Shown here: positions 22,311 through 30,929 of the stretch, in pieces
Layout: each line of letters begins with the position of its first letter
Numbering within the stretch: position 1 is the first letter of the stretch
Source: CALMEC01 sp964434425
GTDB taxonomy: Bacteria; Actinomycetota; Thermoleophilia; Miltoncostaeales; Miltoncostaeaceae
Direction of reading: 5' to 3'
DNA length: 64,000 nt
Assembly (NCBI GenBank): GCA_964434425.1
Contig: CAYSVH010000001.1
Location: 1 to 64,000, forward strand
Translations under genes and position numbers: made by a program
Notes under the pieces: generated by a model
Seen by the model: only the letters and a program-made list of their open reading frames with translations
Told to the model about the DNA's origin: nothing
Databases searched by the model: none

Positions 22311-23309
22311 CTATCCGCCGATCTGGGACATCGTGCGGTCGGGCTGCCGGAAGGCCGCGAGGTCCATGAGGTGCCCCCGCTCCTTCTTCCAGACGGCGTC
22401 GCGGATCATCTCCGCGAGATCGGCGTCCGTCGCCCCCGATCGCACGGCCCGTCGGAGATCGGTCTCGCGATGGCTGAACAGGCACGTCCGCAGATGTCCG
22501 TCCGCGGTCAGGCGAATCCGGTTGCAGTCATCGCAGAACGGGTTGGTGACCGGGTTGATGAACGCGATCGATCCGCGCGCCCCGGTCAGGTCGTAGACGG
22601 TCGCCGTCGCATGCGGATCGCGTCCACGCGGCGTGAGGGGATGGAGCGCCTCGACCATGGCCCGCACCTCCTCACCGCTCAGCAGGCGATCCCGTGCCCA
22701 CCCCGGGCCGGCGCCGAGCGGCATCTGCTCGATGAACCGGACCTCGATGTCGAACTCCTGGGCCAGACGGACAAGAGCCGGGACCTCGTGATCCGTGATC
22801 CCGCGGATCCCGACGGCGTTCACCTTGACCTGCCGGACGCCCGGCAGCGTGAGAAGCAGCCGTAGCCCCGCGAGGACGCGCTCCACCCCGCGGCGGCGCG
22901 TCACCTGCTCGTACCGGTCGGGGTCGAGCGCGTCGAGGCTCACGTTGAAGCGCTGGATGCCGGCGCCGGCCAGATGTTCGGCGTCCCGCTCGAGCAGGAG
23001 ACCGTTGGTGGTCACGGAGAGATCACGGATGCCCTCGATCCCCGCGATCTGGCGGGCCAGCTCGGGGAAGCCGCGGCGGACCAGCGGTTCGCCGCCCGTG
23101 AGGCGCACGGCGTCGACACCGAGGTCGACGAATACCCCCACGAGCCGCGCGATCTCCTCGAACGAGAGGATCTCGCCATGCGGCAGCCACGGAACACCCT
23201 CGGCGGGCATGCAGTAGTGGCACCGGAGGTTGCACAGATCGGTCACGGATACGCGCAGATCGTCGACGACCCGCCCGAAGCCATCGTGCATCGCCTGCGT
23301 CTCACCCAT
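22311..23309 (-). CDS. moaA: GTP 3',8-cyclase (radical SAM)
   Basis: MoaA performs the first step of molybdenum cofactor synthesis, cyclising GTP. The 332-residue protein has the radical-SAM cluster cysteines C26, C30 and C33 in DLCNLRCHYC, and a second cluster near the C terminus in NPFCDDCNRIR followed by a Cys about 13 residues later. RLTGGEPLVR binds SAM. The frame is open upstream, but ATG 23309, which overlaps the preceding gene's stop by 8 nt, places the cluster at the usual distance. Confidence 0.94.
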   Translation of the reverse strand: MGETQAMHDGFGRVVDDLRVSVTDLCNLRCHYCMPAEGVPWLPHGEILSFEEIARLVGVFVDLGVDAVRLTGGEPLVRRGFPELARQIAGIEGIRDLSVTTNGLLLERDAEHLAGAGIQRFNVSLDALDPDRYEQVTRRRGVERVLAGLRLLLTLPGVRQVKVNAVGIRGITDHEVPALVRLAQEFDIEVRFIEQMPLGAGPGWARDRLLSGEEVRAMVEALHPLTPRGRDPHATATVYDLTGARGSIAFINPVTNPFCDDCNRIRLTADGHLRTCLFSHRETDLRRAVRSGATDADLAEMIRDAVWKKERGHLMDLAAFRQPDRTMSQIGG

Positions 23310-23979
23310 GGGGGACCTCGACCGCGGTGCCCGCAACGCGCGCGGCCGTGCCGTCGGACACGACCTCGGTCTTCCAGACGGGGAGGCTCTCCTTGATGCG
23401 GTCGATGGCCGCCCGGGCCGCGCCGAAGGCCTCGGGCCGATGGGCGGAGCTCGCGGCGATGACGACGGAGGGCTCCCCGAGCGGGACGGATCCCACACGA
23501 TGCTCCGCGGCCACGGCGATCACGCCGTATTCGTCGGCGATCTCGCGGAGGATGCGACGCAGCAGGGGCTCGGCCATCTCGACGTAGGCCTCGTACTCGA
23601 GGCGCGGCACGTCGCGCGTGACCCCTGAGAAGGTGACGATCGCACCCGCGGCGGGATCGCGAACCCGTGCGACCACCCGATCGAGTGAGAGCGGGTCACG
23701 GCCGATGCGTCCATCGACCCGGGCCTCCGCTGCCCCTCCGCTCACCGGCGGGATGAGTGCGATCTCGTCTCCATCACGCAAAGGATGGCCGGCTGGTCGG
23801 TACTCGCGGTTGACGGCGGCGGCCACCCGCATTCGCAGGAGGTCCGGCGGCGGGCTCGTGTCGCGCTCGATGGCGGCGAACAGGTCCGCGACCGTCGACT
23901 CGGCCGGGAGCGTGAGCGTGAGGCGTCGACGGCCGACGATGTCGACCAGCCCGGCGAAGATTCGGACGGTCACGTTCAC
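23302..23979 (-). CDS. MoaD-MoaE fusion, molybdopterin synthase (MoaX-like)
   Basis: Residues 1-82 form a MoaD-type ubiquitin-like sulfur carrier ending IPPVSGG. After a short linker, residues about 90-225 are the catalytic MoaE subunit (AGAIVTFSGVTRD, AEHRVGSVPLGE, RIKESLPVWKTE with the active-site lysines). Separate MoaD needs a free C-terminal Gly-Gly to carry sulfur, so a fused form must be cleaved after residue 82. Cleavage at the equivalent glycine is reported for the M. tuberculosis MoaX fusion. The GTG start at 23979 lies 7 nt after TACTAT (leaderless). Confidence 0.9.
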   Translation of the reverse strand: MNVTVRIFAGLVDIVGRRRLTLTLPAESTVADLFAAIERDTSPPPDLLRMRVAAAVNREYRPAGHPLRDGDEIALIPPVSGGAAEARVDGRIGRDPLSLDRVVARVRDPAAGAIVTFSGVTRDVPRLEYEAYVEMAEPLLRRILREIADEYGVIAVAAEHRVGSVPLGEPSVVIAASSAHRPEAFGAARAAIDRIKESLPVWKTEVVSDGTAARVAGTAVEVPHG

Positions 23980-23986
23980 ACCGCCA

Positions 23987-23992
23987 ATAGTA
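23987..23992 (-). promoter_or_regulatory. -10 element of the moaDE-moaA-mobA operon
   Basis: Minus-strand TACTAT lies 7 nt before the GTG at 23979, indicating a leaderless transcript. On the plus strand TATAGT (24001-24006) may serve the divergent moaC gene. Confidence 0.5.
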
Positions 23993-24040
23993 CAGCGGCG
24001 TATAGTGGAAACCCTCCGAAGGCACCCGATCCCGACCAGA

Positions 24041-24577
24041 ATGGGGCATTCATCGGTGAGGAGCAGGACGTTCAGCGGCGATGACCCGGGTGGTCCGGCG
24101 GAGGCGCTCACACACGTCGACGGTGAGGGGACCGCTCGGATGGTGGATGTCGGCGAGAAGCCGATCACCCGCCGTGAGGCGACCGCTCGTGCGGTGGTTC
24201 GTGTCAGTGAGACAACAGCGGCCCGGATCGTGGCCGCCGACCTCCCCAAGGGGGACGTGATCACCGTCGCGCGCCTGGCCGGGATGATGGCCGCGAAACA
24301 GACCGGCACGGTGATCCCGCTGGCCCATCCCCTGCCCCTGGACGTCGTCGACGTCGACATCACGGTGTCGCGCGACCACGTCACGGTGACGGCGACCGTC
24401 GCCACCCATGCCCGCACCGGCGTCGAGATGGAGGCCATGTGCGCGGTGAGCACCGCGGCCCTCACGGTCTACGACATGGTGAAGGGGGTCGAGCGTGGGG
24501 TCGTGATCGAGCGCGTCGAGCTCCTGGCGAAGTCCGGGGGACGCCGGGACTGGACTCGAGACGAGGAAGAGGTCTGA
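24041..24577 (+). CDS. moaC: Cyclic pyranopterin monophosphate synthase accessory protein
   Basis: MoaC converts the MoaA product into cyclic pyranopterin monophosphate. The protein is about 178 residues long. LTHVDGEGTARMVDVGEKP, IPLAHPLPLD and GVEMEAMCAVSTAALTVYDM are hallmark segments. The start is uncertain: ATG 24041, GTG 24056 and GTG 24005 are in frame, and the family normally begins shortly before LTHV. It is divergent from moaDE. Its stop overlaps the moaB ATG by one base (TGATG). Confidence 0.92.
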   Translation: MGHSSVRSRTFSGDDPGGPAEALTHVDGEGTARMVDVGEKPITRREATARAVVRVSETTAARIVAADLPKGDVITVARLAGMMAAKQTGTVIPLAHPLPLDVVDVDITVSRDHVTVTATVATHARTGVEMEAMCAVSTAALTVYDMVKGVERGVVIERVELLAKSGGRRDWTRDEEEV

Positions 24578-25065
24578 TGAGCCTTCGCGTGGCGATAATG
24601 ACGGTGTCGACATCGCGTCTCACCGGCGAGCGTGAGGACCGGTCCGGTCCCGCCCTCGCGGAGTTCGTGGACGCGCTCGGCGGAGAGGTCTTCAGCCGGG
24701 AGATCGTTCCCGATGACCGCGCGGAGATCGCCGATCGGCTCGCGGCCCTCGCCGACTCGGATTCCGTGGATCTGATCCTGACGTCCGGAGGCACCGGCCT
24801 TGCGCTGAGCGACGTCACCCCTGAGGCCACGCGCAGTGTCATCGACCGCGAGGCCCCCGGCATCGCGGAGGCCATGCGCCTCGCGTCGAAGCCCCACACG
24901 AAGTACTGGATGATGTCGCGCGGCGTGGCCGGACTGCGGGGGCGGGTGCTCATCATCAACTTCCCCGGCAACCCGCGCGCCATCGCCGAGTCGGGTGAGC
25001 CGCTGGTCGACACGCTCGAGCACGCCATGGCGCTCCTGCTCGACCCCGACCTCTCCCACGACTGA
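24577..25065 (+). CDS. moaB: Molybdopterin adenylyltransferase family (MoaB/Mog)
   Basis: It adenylylates molybdopterin before molybdenum insertion. The 162-residue protein matches the MoCF-binding fold: DLILTSGGTGLALSDVTPEA, GIAEAMRL and VLIINFPGNPRAI. Translational coupling to moaC fixes the ATG at 24577. MoeA, its partner step, follows after a repeat-containing gap of 169 bp. Confidence 0.93.
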   Translation: MSLRVAIMTVSTSRLTGEREDRSGPALAEFVDALGGEVFSREIVPDDRAEIADRLAALADSDSVDLILTSGGTGLALSDVTPEATRSVIDREAPGIAEAMRLASKPHTKYWMMSRGVAGLRGRVLIINFPGNPRAIAESGEPLVDTLEHAMALLLDPDLSHD

Positions 25066-25084
25066 GGATGGTTGGCTTCGCGGT

Positions 25085-25214
25085 CTCGCGGCGTCGCGTG
25101 TGTCTCCGGCGGCGCGGATGCGCCACCGGGCGCCCCGGAAAGGACACCACCCTGCCTCTCGGCGTCCGGCGACGCCCGGCATCAACCGGTGACGCACCCC
25201 GCATCCACGCCACC
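25085..25214 (-). repeat. Dispersed intergenic repeat family 2, copy A
   Basis: This about 130-bp sequence, read on the minus strand, closely matches 60860-61017 and more loosely 59079-59202. Shared words include GGGGTGCGTCACCGG, GCGTCGCCGGACGCCGA, GGTGGTGTCCTTTCC and GGTGGCGCATCCGCGCC. The last can fold into a short hairpin. It fills the moaB-moeA gap. No protein is encoded and no target-site duplication was recognised. Confidence 0.7.
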
Positions 25215-25234
25215 GTGGAACCGGCGATCCCATC

Positions 25235-26473
25235 GTGACCCTTCCGCTTCAGGAGGCCATGGCGATCGTCCGGGGGGCGGTGACGCCACTGGCGCCGACG
25301 GTCACCGTCGCGGCGGACGACAGCGTGGGGCGCGTCCTGGCCGCCGACATCCGGAGTCCGCAGTCGATCCCCGCCTTCGACAACTCGGCCATGGACGGCT
25401 ACGCGGTGCACGCGGACGACACCGCGGCCGCGACCGGGGAGCACCCGGTCGTCCTCCGCGTCGTGGGCGACTCACGCGCCGGACACCCCCACGCCGACGC
25501 GGTCCCGCGCGGTGCGGCGGTGCGCATCTCGACCGGAGCGGTGATGCCCGCGGAGGCCGACGCCGTGGTTCGCGTGGAGGACACCGAGGACCGCGAGGCC
25601 GGCTCGGCCGTGGCGATCCGGCGGTCGGTTTCCCCGGGGCACGATGTCCGTCGCGCGGGTGACGACATCCGCGCGTCCGACACGGTCCTTCGGGCCGGTG
25701 CCCCGATTCGCAGCGGCGAGCGCGCCATGCTCGCCGCCATCGGCCGGGAGGAGGTCGAGGTGCGGGCGAGACCGCGCGTGGCCGTCGTCTCGACCGGTTC
25801 GGAGCTCGTGTCGCGCCGGGAGGACCTGGGGCCCGGGATGATCATGGAGTCGAACAGTGCGATGCTGTCGGCCCTGGCGCGGGCGAACGGCGCCGATGTG
25901 ACACACGTCGTGACGGGCATCGAGGACTCCCTGCCGGCCACCGTCGCGGCGTTGGGCGCCGCACTCGCGGACTGCGACGTTCTCGTCATCTCGGGCGGCG
26001 TGTCGAAGGGCGTCCACGATCACGTCCGGCCGGCGTTGGCCGAGCTCGGTGTGCGGGAACACTTCTGGCAGGTCGCCCTTCGTCCGGGGCATCCCACCTG
26101 GTTCGGGATGGGCTCGGAACCGGAGGCCGTCCCGGTGTTCGGCCTGCCCGGCAACCCCGTCTCGGCCTATGTGACCTTCCACCTGTTCGCCGTCCCCGCT
26201 ATCGCGATTCGCGCGGGCCGCCCGCCCGAGACGCTCGTGATGGACGCCCGGTACGAGGGGCCCACCGTTGCGAAGCGGGTGGGGCCGACGACGGCGGTCC
26301 GTGTCGCGCTCCGCTCGCAGGCGGGACGGGTGGTCGCCGAACCCACCTCCCCGCACCAGCGGTCGGACGCCCACACATCCCTGGTCGGTGTCGACGCCCT
26401 GGCGCTCATCCCCGCGGAGCGCGCATCTCTGTCCGCAGGAGAGACCGTGTCCGTGGTGATCGTGTCGTCATGA
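25235..26473 (+). CDS. moeA: Molybdopterin molybdenumtransferase
   Basis: MoeA inserts molybdate into adenylylated molybdopterin. The 412-residue protein shows DNSAMDGYAVHADD, VRISTGAVMPAEADAVV and, in the MoCF fold, STGSELVSRREDLGPG and VISGGVSKGVHD, then FGLPGNPVSAYVTF. The C-terminal beta domain ends near VDALALIPAE. The start is GTG 25235. It converges with modC across only 20 bp. Confidence 0.94.
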   Translation: MTLPLQEAMAIVRGAVTPLAPTVTVAADDSVGRVLAADIRSPQSIPAFDNSAMDGYAVHADDTAAATGEHPVVLRVVGDSRAGHPHADAVPRGAAVRISTGAVMPAEADAVVRVEDTEDREAGSAVAIRRSVSPGHDVRRAGDDIRASDTVLRAGAPIRSGERAMLAAIGREEVEVRARPRVAVVSTGSELVSRREDLGPGMIMESNSAMLSALARANGADVTHVVTGIEDSLPATVAALGAALADCDVLVISGGVSKGVHDHVRPALAELGVREHFWQVALRPGHPTWFGMGSEPEAVPVFGLPGNPVSAYVTFHLFAVPAIAIRAGRPPETLVMDARYEGPTVAKRVGPTTAVRVALRSQAGRVVAEPTSPHQRSDAHTSLVGVDALALIPAERASLSAGETVSVVIVSS

Positions 26474-26493
26474 CGACTAACGCGCCCGCCTCG

Positions 26494-27513
26494 TCAGGGA
26501 CGCGGCGCCAACCGCACGACGGACGCGTCGACGGTGAGAGTGGCCGTACCACCGACGGCCAGACCCCCGATGGAGGACGAGGCGACATCGGCCGTGAGCT
26601 GCCCCACCTGAAGTCGGGTGCGGGCGCCGGTCCGCGTCAGGGTGAGGACCGGCCCGGTGACCCGGCCCTCCGGTGACCCGTCTCGGTTGCAGACCGCGAC
26701 CTCGTTCGGGTGGACGATCACGTCGACGCGCCCCTCGGCGACGTCCCGGGAGAGAAGGGTCGTCCCGTCGTCGAGCACCACCCGGGTGAGGCCGCTCCCG
26801 TCGGGAATCGCCGTCGCGGCCACGACGTTGGCCCCGACCATCGTCGCGATGAAGGGGTCGCGTGGATCGGCCAGGAGGTCGTCCGGTGCCCCGATCCGGC
26901 TGAGGCCTCCCTCCTCGATCACCCCGACACGGTCCGCGAGCACGCGTGCGTCGTCGACGTCGTGGGTGACGATGATCACGGGAAGGTCGAGATCCTGGAG
27001 CATCGTGCGAAGCTCACGCCGGATGGTCTCCCGGGTGTGGGCGTCGAGAGCGGCGAGCGGTTCGTCGAGCATCAGCATGTCGGGCTCGCCGGCCAGGGCC
27101 CGTGCCAGCGCGACCCGCTGACGTTCGCCGCCGGAGAGTTCACCGGGGTGGGCCTCCGCAAGGTGCGAGATGCCGAAGCGCTCCAGCATCTCCGGTGCTC
27201 GCTCACGCCCGCCGAAGGCGACGTTGCGCGCCACGTCCATGTGCGGGAAGAGCGCGTACTCCTGAAAAACGAACCCGATGCGCCGGTCTTCCACCGGGAC
27301 CACGACGTGCCGCTCGGAGTCGAAGAGCACCCGGCCGTTCAGGTTCACGTGTCCCGTCACCGGGCGTTCGAGACCGGACAGGGCGCGAAGGACGCTTGTC
27401 TTACCGGAGCCCGAGGGGCCGAGGAGCGCGAGCGTCTCGCGCCCCAGCTCCAGGGTCAGGCGGACGGTGAACCGGCGGCGGGGGAGTGCGATGTCGACGA
27501 TGAGGGACGCCAC
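26494..27513 (-). CDS. modC: Molybdate ABC transporter ATP-binding protein
   Basis: The 339-residue ATPase drives molybdate import. Walker A is GPSGSGKTS (34-42), the signature is LSGGERQRVALARAL and Walker B is MLMLDEPLAALD. A C-terminal TOBE/Mop-like molybdate-binding segment occupies about residues 270-335. The start overlaps the 3' end of modB by 58 nt, unusually long for coupled genes. The N-terminal IVDIALPRRRF matches the family, so the start is probably right and modB may simply have a long tail. Confidence 0.92.
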   Translation of the reverse strand: MASLIVDIALPRRRFTVRLTLELGRETLALLGPSGSGKTSVLRALSGLERPVTGHVNLNGRVLFDSERHVVVPVEDRRIGFVFQEYALFPHMDVARNVAFGGRERAPEMLERFGISHLAEAHPGELSGGERQRVALARALAGEPDMLMLDEPLAALDAHTRETIRRELRTMLQDLDLPVIIVTHDVDDARVLADRVGVIEEGGLSRIGAPDDLLADPRDPFIATMVGANVVAATAIPDGSGLTRVVLDDGTTLLSRDVAEGRVDVIVHPNEVAVCNRDGSPEGRVTGPVLTLTRTGARTRLQVGQLTADVASSSIGGLAVGGTATLTVDASVVRLAPRP

Positions 27514-28304
27514 TGGGGCAGGACCTTTGCGGTGATGAGGATTGCGGCGCTGATCGCGACCATCACGGCGCCGAGTGCGATGGCGACGTCGAAGTTGACG
27601 TCGAACTGGGAGTAGATCGCGAGGGAGAGCGTCTGGGTGACCCCCTGCATGCTCCCGGCGAACATGATCGTCGCCCCGAACTCGCCGACGCCGCGTCCGA
27701 ATGCCAGAGCGGCACCCGCGGCGAGGCCGCGCCCGGCGAGGGGGAGCGCGAGCCGGATGAACACGCGGCCCGGCCCGGCGCCCAGCGTGCGCGCCGCATC
27801 CAGAAGCCGTGCGTCCACGGCTTCGAACGCGGCGATCGCCTGCCGGATGTAGAAGGGGCTGGCCACGAAGGTGATCGCCATGACGACGGCGGCCTGGGTG
27901 AACGGGATCGAGATGCCCAGGGTCTCGAGGGTTCCCCCGAGAAGGCCCAGACGACCGAACACGGCGAGGAGGGCGAGACCGGCGACGGCGGGCGGCAGGA
28001 CGAGTGGCAGCTCGGTGAGCGTGATGACGAGGCTGCGGCCGGGGAACTCCCGCGTGGCGATGAGGTACCCGGCGGGTGTGCCGAGCACGATGATGATCAC
28101 CTGCGCCATCAGGGTGGACTGCAGTGTGATGATCAGCGCGTCCTTGGCGACCGGATCGCCGAGAGCACTCACCAGATCCATCGGGGGGACCTGGAGGAAG
28201 AGCGCCAGGATCGGCAGGAAGAGGAAGAGGAGCATGGCCGTCGTCGCCACCACCAGGCCGGTGGTGAATGCCAGGCGGCGCAGGCGACGGGCCCGTGGGG
28301 TCAC
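27456..28304 (-). CDS. modB: Molybdate ABC transporter permease
   Basis: The 282-residue membrane subunit has about six hydrophobic segments. The EAA-type loop LDAARTLGAGPGRVFIRLALP contacts ModC. FGRGVGEFGATIMFAG is typical of ModB/CysT permeases. The GTG start overlaps the regulator gene's stop (GTGA). The last 25 or so residues are hydrophilic and lie in the overlap with modC. Confidence 0.92.
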   Translation of the reverse strand: MTPRARRLRRLAFTTGLVVATTAMLLFLFLPILALFLQVPPMDLVSALGDPVAKDALIITLQSTLMAQVIIIVLGTPAGYLIATREFPGRSLVITLTELPLVLPPAVAGLALLAVFGRLGLLGGTLETLGISIPFTQAAVVMAITFVASPFYIRQAIAAFEAVDARLLDAARTLGAGPGRVFIRLALPLAGRGLAAGAALAFGRGVGEFGATIMFAGSMQGVTQTLSLAIYSQFDVNFDVAIALGAVMVAISAAILITAKVLPQWRPSSSTSHSPAAGSPSA

Positions 28305-28693
28305 GACGCCTCGACCATGACGGATGTCGATTTCACGATCCCCGTCGCCGGCGAGCCGCGGCGCAGACCGAGGTCCTCCAGCGCCTCGCGGGTGATGATG
28401 GCGACCACCCGGGTGGGCTCCGTGACCTGGATCTCGACCCGGGCCAGGAGGCCGTCGATCTCGACCGCGCTGACGATCCCGGGCAGGCGGTTGCGGGCGC
28501 TGAGTGTGTCGCCGCGGTCGGCGCGGAGGCGGTCGACCTCGGAGGAGGCGACGATGCGGCGATTGGCGGAGTCACGCTCGGTCGCGATGCGCCCCTGCCG
28601 GTCCCAGCGGCGAAGGGTGTCCAGGCTGATTCCGAGTGCGCGGGCCGCGTCTCCGGCGGTGTAGTGGTCGCGATCTCGGTCTGTCGGTGTCAT
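28301..28693 (-). CDS. Molybdate-responsive regulator: MerR-type HTH plus Mop/TOBE domain
   Basis: This 130-residue protein joins a MerR-like helix-turn-helix (YTAGDAARALGISLDTLRRW, about residues 10-29) to a single molybdate-binding Mop domain (RNRLPGIVSAVEIDGLLARV, and TREALEDLGLRRG, about 67-130). Classic ModE uses a different winged-helix domain and two Mop modules, so this is a compact analogue. It leads the modBC operon and diverges from modA, with a palindromic site between them. GGAGG precedes the ATG at 28693. Repression of modA and modBC by molybdate-bound protein is inferred. Confidence 0.82.
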   Translation of the reverse strand: MTPTDRDRDHYTAGDAARALGISLDTLRRWDRQGRIATERDSANRRIVASSEVDRLRADRGDTLSARNRLPGIVSAVEIDGLLARVEIQVTEPTRVVAIITREALEDLGLRRGSPATGIVKSTSVMVEAS

Positions 28694-28753
28694 TACGCCT
28701 CCGGTGGGGTGTCGTTCGTCGGGATGGGGACTGAATATGTCTAACTCGACACG

Positions 28754-28780
28754 TAGAATATCGCCTATGTGATGCATAGG
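28754..28780 (+). promoter_or_regulatory. modA promoter and candidate operator
   Basis: TAGAAT (28754-28759) is a good -10 element. Immediately downstream is the palindrome CCTATG-TGATG-CATAGG (28764-28780), which would cover the transcription start. It is well placed for repression of modA by the divergently encoded Mop-domain regulator. Confidence 0.5.
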
Positions 28781-28803
28781 TAAATCTACAGGGGAGTGCC
28801 GAG

Positions 28804-29544
28804 ATGTCCTTGAGGAAATGGCGACGGTTGTCCATCGTGCTGATCGCGGCGACCGTCATGGGGGTGGGGCTCGCCGCGTGCGGGGGCGACGACGATCCGG
28901 TGTCCGTCTATGCCGCGCGATCGCTCCAGCAGGTCTTTCCCGCGATCGACGCCGAGCCGACGTACAACTTCGGCGGGTCGAATCAGCTCGCCGAGCAGAT
29001 CCGGCAGGGCGGTCCCGCTGACGTGTTCGCCTCGGCCAACGCACGCTACCCCGATGAGCTCCACGCGGACGGGCTCGTCGAGGAGCCCGTCGTGTTCGCC
29101 GCGAATCGACTGGTGCTCATCGTGCCGAACGACAATCCGGCGGGCATCACGAAGGTGGCCGATGTCGCCGACCCGGGCGTCCAGCTCGTCGTCGCCGGTG
29201 AGGCGGTGCCCGCCGGCAGCTACGCACGGACGGTTCTCGACCGTCTCAACCTGAACGCCGCCCTCGACAACATCGTGTCCAACGAGAGCGACGTCGCGGG
29301 CGTGGTGGGCAAGGTCTCGCGAGGCAACGGGCAGGCCGGATTCGTCTACGTGACGGACGTCGCGTCGGTGAAGGACCGGGTCAACGTCATCGAGATCCCC
29401 GACGCGGCGCAGCCGCGGCAGGAGTACAAGATGGCCGTCGTCACCGCGTCGACGAACAAGGATGCCGCCCAGGCGTTCGTCGATCGCGTGACCGGTCCCG
29501 ACGGACGGCGTGAGCTGGAGGCGGCGGGGTTCCAGGTGCCGTGA
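28804..29544 (+). CDS. modA: Molybdate ABC transporter substrate-binding lipoprotein
   Basis: ModA binds molybdate outside the membrane. The 246-residue protein has a lipoprotein signal (VMGVGLAACG). The ligand-binding segments are VYAARSLQQVF, YNFGGSNQLAEQI and ADVFASANARYPDEL, and the C-terminal part includes FVYVTDVASVKD and FVDRVTGPDGRREL. GGGGAG lies before the ATG. It is transcribed away from modBC and followed by a strong bidirectional hairpin. Confidence 0.93.
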   Translation: MSLRKWRRLSIVLIAATVMGVGLAACGGDDDPVSVYAARSLQQVFPAIDAEPTYNFGGSNQLAEQIRQGGPADVFASANARYPDELHADGLVEEPVVFAANRLVLIVPNDNPAGITKVADVADPGVQLVVAGEAVPAGSYARTVLDRLNLNAALDNIVSNESDVAGVVGKVSRGNGQAGFVYVTDVASVKDRVNVIEIPDAAQPRQEYKMAVVTASTNKDAAQAFVDRVTGPDGRRELEAAGFQVP

Positions 29545-29555
29545 CCCTCCGTGGG

Positions 29556-29589
29556 GTGGGGCGACCCGGTGACACCCGGGTTGCCCCAC
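29556..29589. terminator. Bidirectional hairpin between modA and narI
   Basis: The 14-nt arm 29556-29569 pairs with 29576-29589, with one G-T mismatch, around a 6-nt loop. It lies in the 54-bp gap between two convergent genes, a position expected for a shared terminator. No T-run follows. Confidence 0.6.
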
Positions 29590-29598
29590 CCACCCTCG

Positions 29599-30324
29599 TC
29601 AGTGCGGGCGCCGCTTCCCACCGGGCGGCGTGACCATCGCGGCCCGGCGCGTGCGGAAGACGATCGGACGCCGTGCGAGATAGCGCCACGGCACACTCCA
29701 GACGTGCACCAGGCGCGAGAACGGCCAGAGTGCGTAGAGGACGAACGTCGACAGCACGTGGAACTGGTAGATGAACGGCGCGCCGGCGATCGTCGCCGTC
29801 TCACCGTCGAACCAGAAGAGACCCCGGAAGTACGGCCCGATGGTCTCGCGGTAGTTGTACCCGCCCTCCACGAAGAGCTGGTACCCGACCGTCGCGGCCT
29901 GCCCGCTCACGATGGCCACGGTCAGAACGGCGTAGACGACGAGATCCATGTTCGTGGTCGTCGCGGCCACGCGCGGCATCCGGATGCGGCGGACGATGAG
30001 GATCGCCAGTCCCGCGATGACCAGGAAACCCGCGAGGGCACCCAGCGCGACGGCCTGCACGTGGTAGAAGTGCTCCGAGATCCCCATCCGCTCGGTCACC
30101 ACCATGGGCACGGCGATGCCGGCGATGTGACCGACGATCGCCAGCAGGATGCCGATGTGGAACAGGTTGGATCCGATCGTCAGCCAGCGCGACTCGAGCA
30201 GCTGGGTGGATCGCGTCGTCCAGCCGAACTGGTCGGTGCGCCACCGCCAGATGTGGCCGACGACGAAGATGGTGAGCGCGGTGTACGGAACGATGATCCA
30301 GAGGATCATGTCGATGCGACTCAT
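29599..30324 (-). CDS. narI: Respiratory nitrate reductase gamma subunit (cytochrome b)
   Basis: NarI anchors the complex in the membrane and passes electrons from quinol through two hemes b to NarH. The 241-residue protein has five hydrophobic segments. Histidines lie in GHIWRWRTDQFGW, LFHIGILLAIVGHIAGI and LVHVWSVPWRYLARRP. It is the last gene of narKGHJI, overlapping narJ by ATGA. Confidence 0.94.
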   Translation of the reverse strand: MSRIDMILWIIVPYTALTIFVVGHIWRWRTDQFGWTTRSTQLLESRWLTIGSNLFHIGILLAIVGHIAGIAVPMVVTERMGISEHFYHVQAVALGALAGFLVIAGLAILIVRRIRMPRVAATTTNMDLVVYAVLTVAIVSGQAATVGYQLFVEGGYNYRETIGPYFRGLFWFDGETATIAGAPFIYQFHVLSTFVLYALWPFSRLVHVWSVPWRYLARRPIVFRTRRAAMVTPPGGKRRPH

Positions 30325-30929
30325 CGGAGTGCTCCCTCTCGTGGCATGATCTCGGGCGGTGCGAACGGCTCGAGTCCGACGCTCTCGCCGGGTGGCGGCC
30401 CCTCGGCCGCGAGGCGCTCAGCGGCGGCTCGCTCATCGCGCGTCAGACGCGACATGGTCGAGCAGACGGCGTCCAGCACGTGGGCGTACGGGCTCTTCGA
30501 CTGGTGGAGGCGGGCCCGTACGCATTCGATCGACGGACGCAGCTCGGCCAGCGTGGCGGTGCCCACATCGGGGGAGAGCGCACGCAGCTCGAGCAGCACG
30601 GACAGGTGGTCCGGGAGCTCCGAGCTCGCAAGCTCGAGGCCCGACTCGCGCATGCGGCCCTTCAGCTCGATGAGGCGCGTGCCCCGGTCACGACGATCGC
30701 CGTGCGTGTGTGCCGTGAGGTGCAGGCTGGCGCGCCGATCGAAGTCGAACGAATCGACGTACGCCTGCTGACGGGCCATGAGGTCCCCGGCGTCCACGGC
30801 GGCGAAGAATGCGTCCACACCGGCCCGGACCCCGCGAGGACCGCCACGCACGGCATCGCGGACGGCGTCGTCGGCCGAGGTGTCCTCGGGGAACACGAGC
30901 AGTCGCGCGAGGGCGAGATCGACGCTCAT
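30321..30929 (-). CDS. narJ: Nitrate reductase assembly chaperone
   Basis: NarJ is a cytoplasmic chaperone that helps insert the molybdenum cofactor into NarG before membrane attachment. The 202-residue protein has the TorD-like helical pattern: LARLLVFPED, then QQAYVDSFDFDRRASLHLTAH and PDHLSVLLELRALS. ATG 30929 overlaps the narH stop, which fixes the start. The sequence is quite diverged, as usual for the family, so identification leans on these segments and operon position. Confidence 0.92.
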   Translation of the reverse strand: MSVDLALARLLVFPEDTSADDAVRDAVRGGPRGVRAGVDAFFAAVDAGDLMARQQAYVDSFDFDRRASLHLTAHTHGDRRDRGTRLIELKGRMRESGLELASSELPDHLSVLLELRALSPDVGTATLAELRPSIECVRARLHQSKSPYAHVLDAVCSTMSRLTRDERAAAERLAAEGPPPGESVGLEPFAPPEIMPREGALR

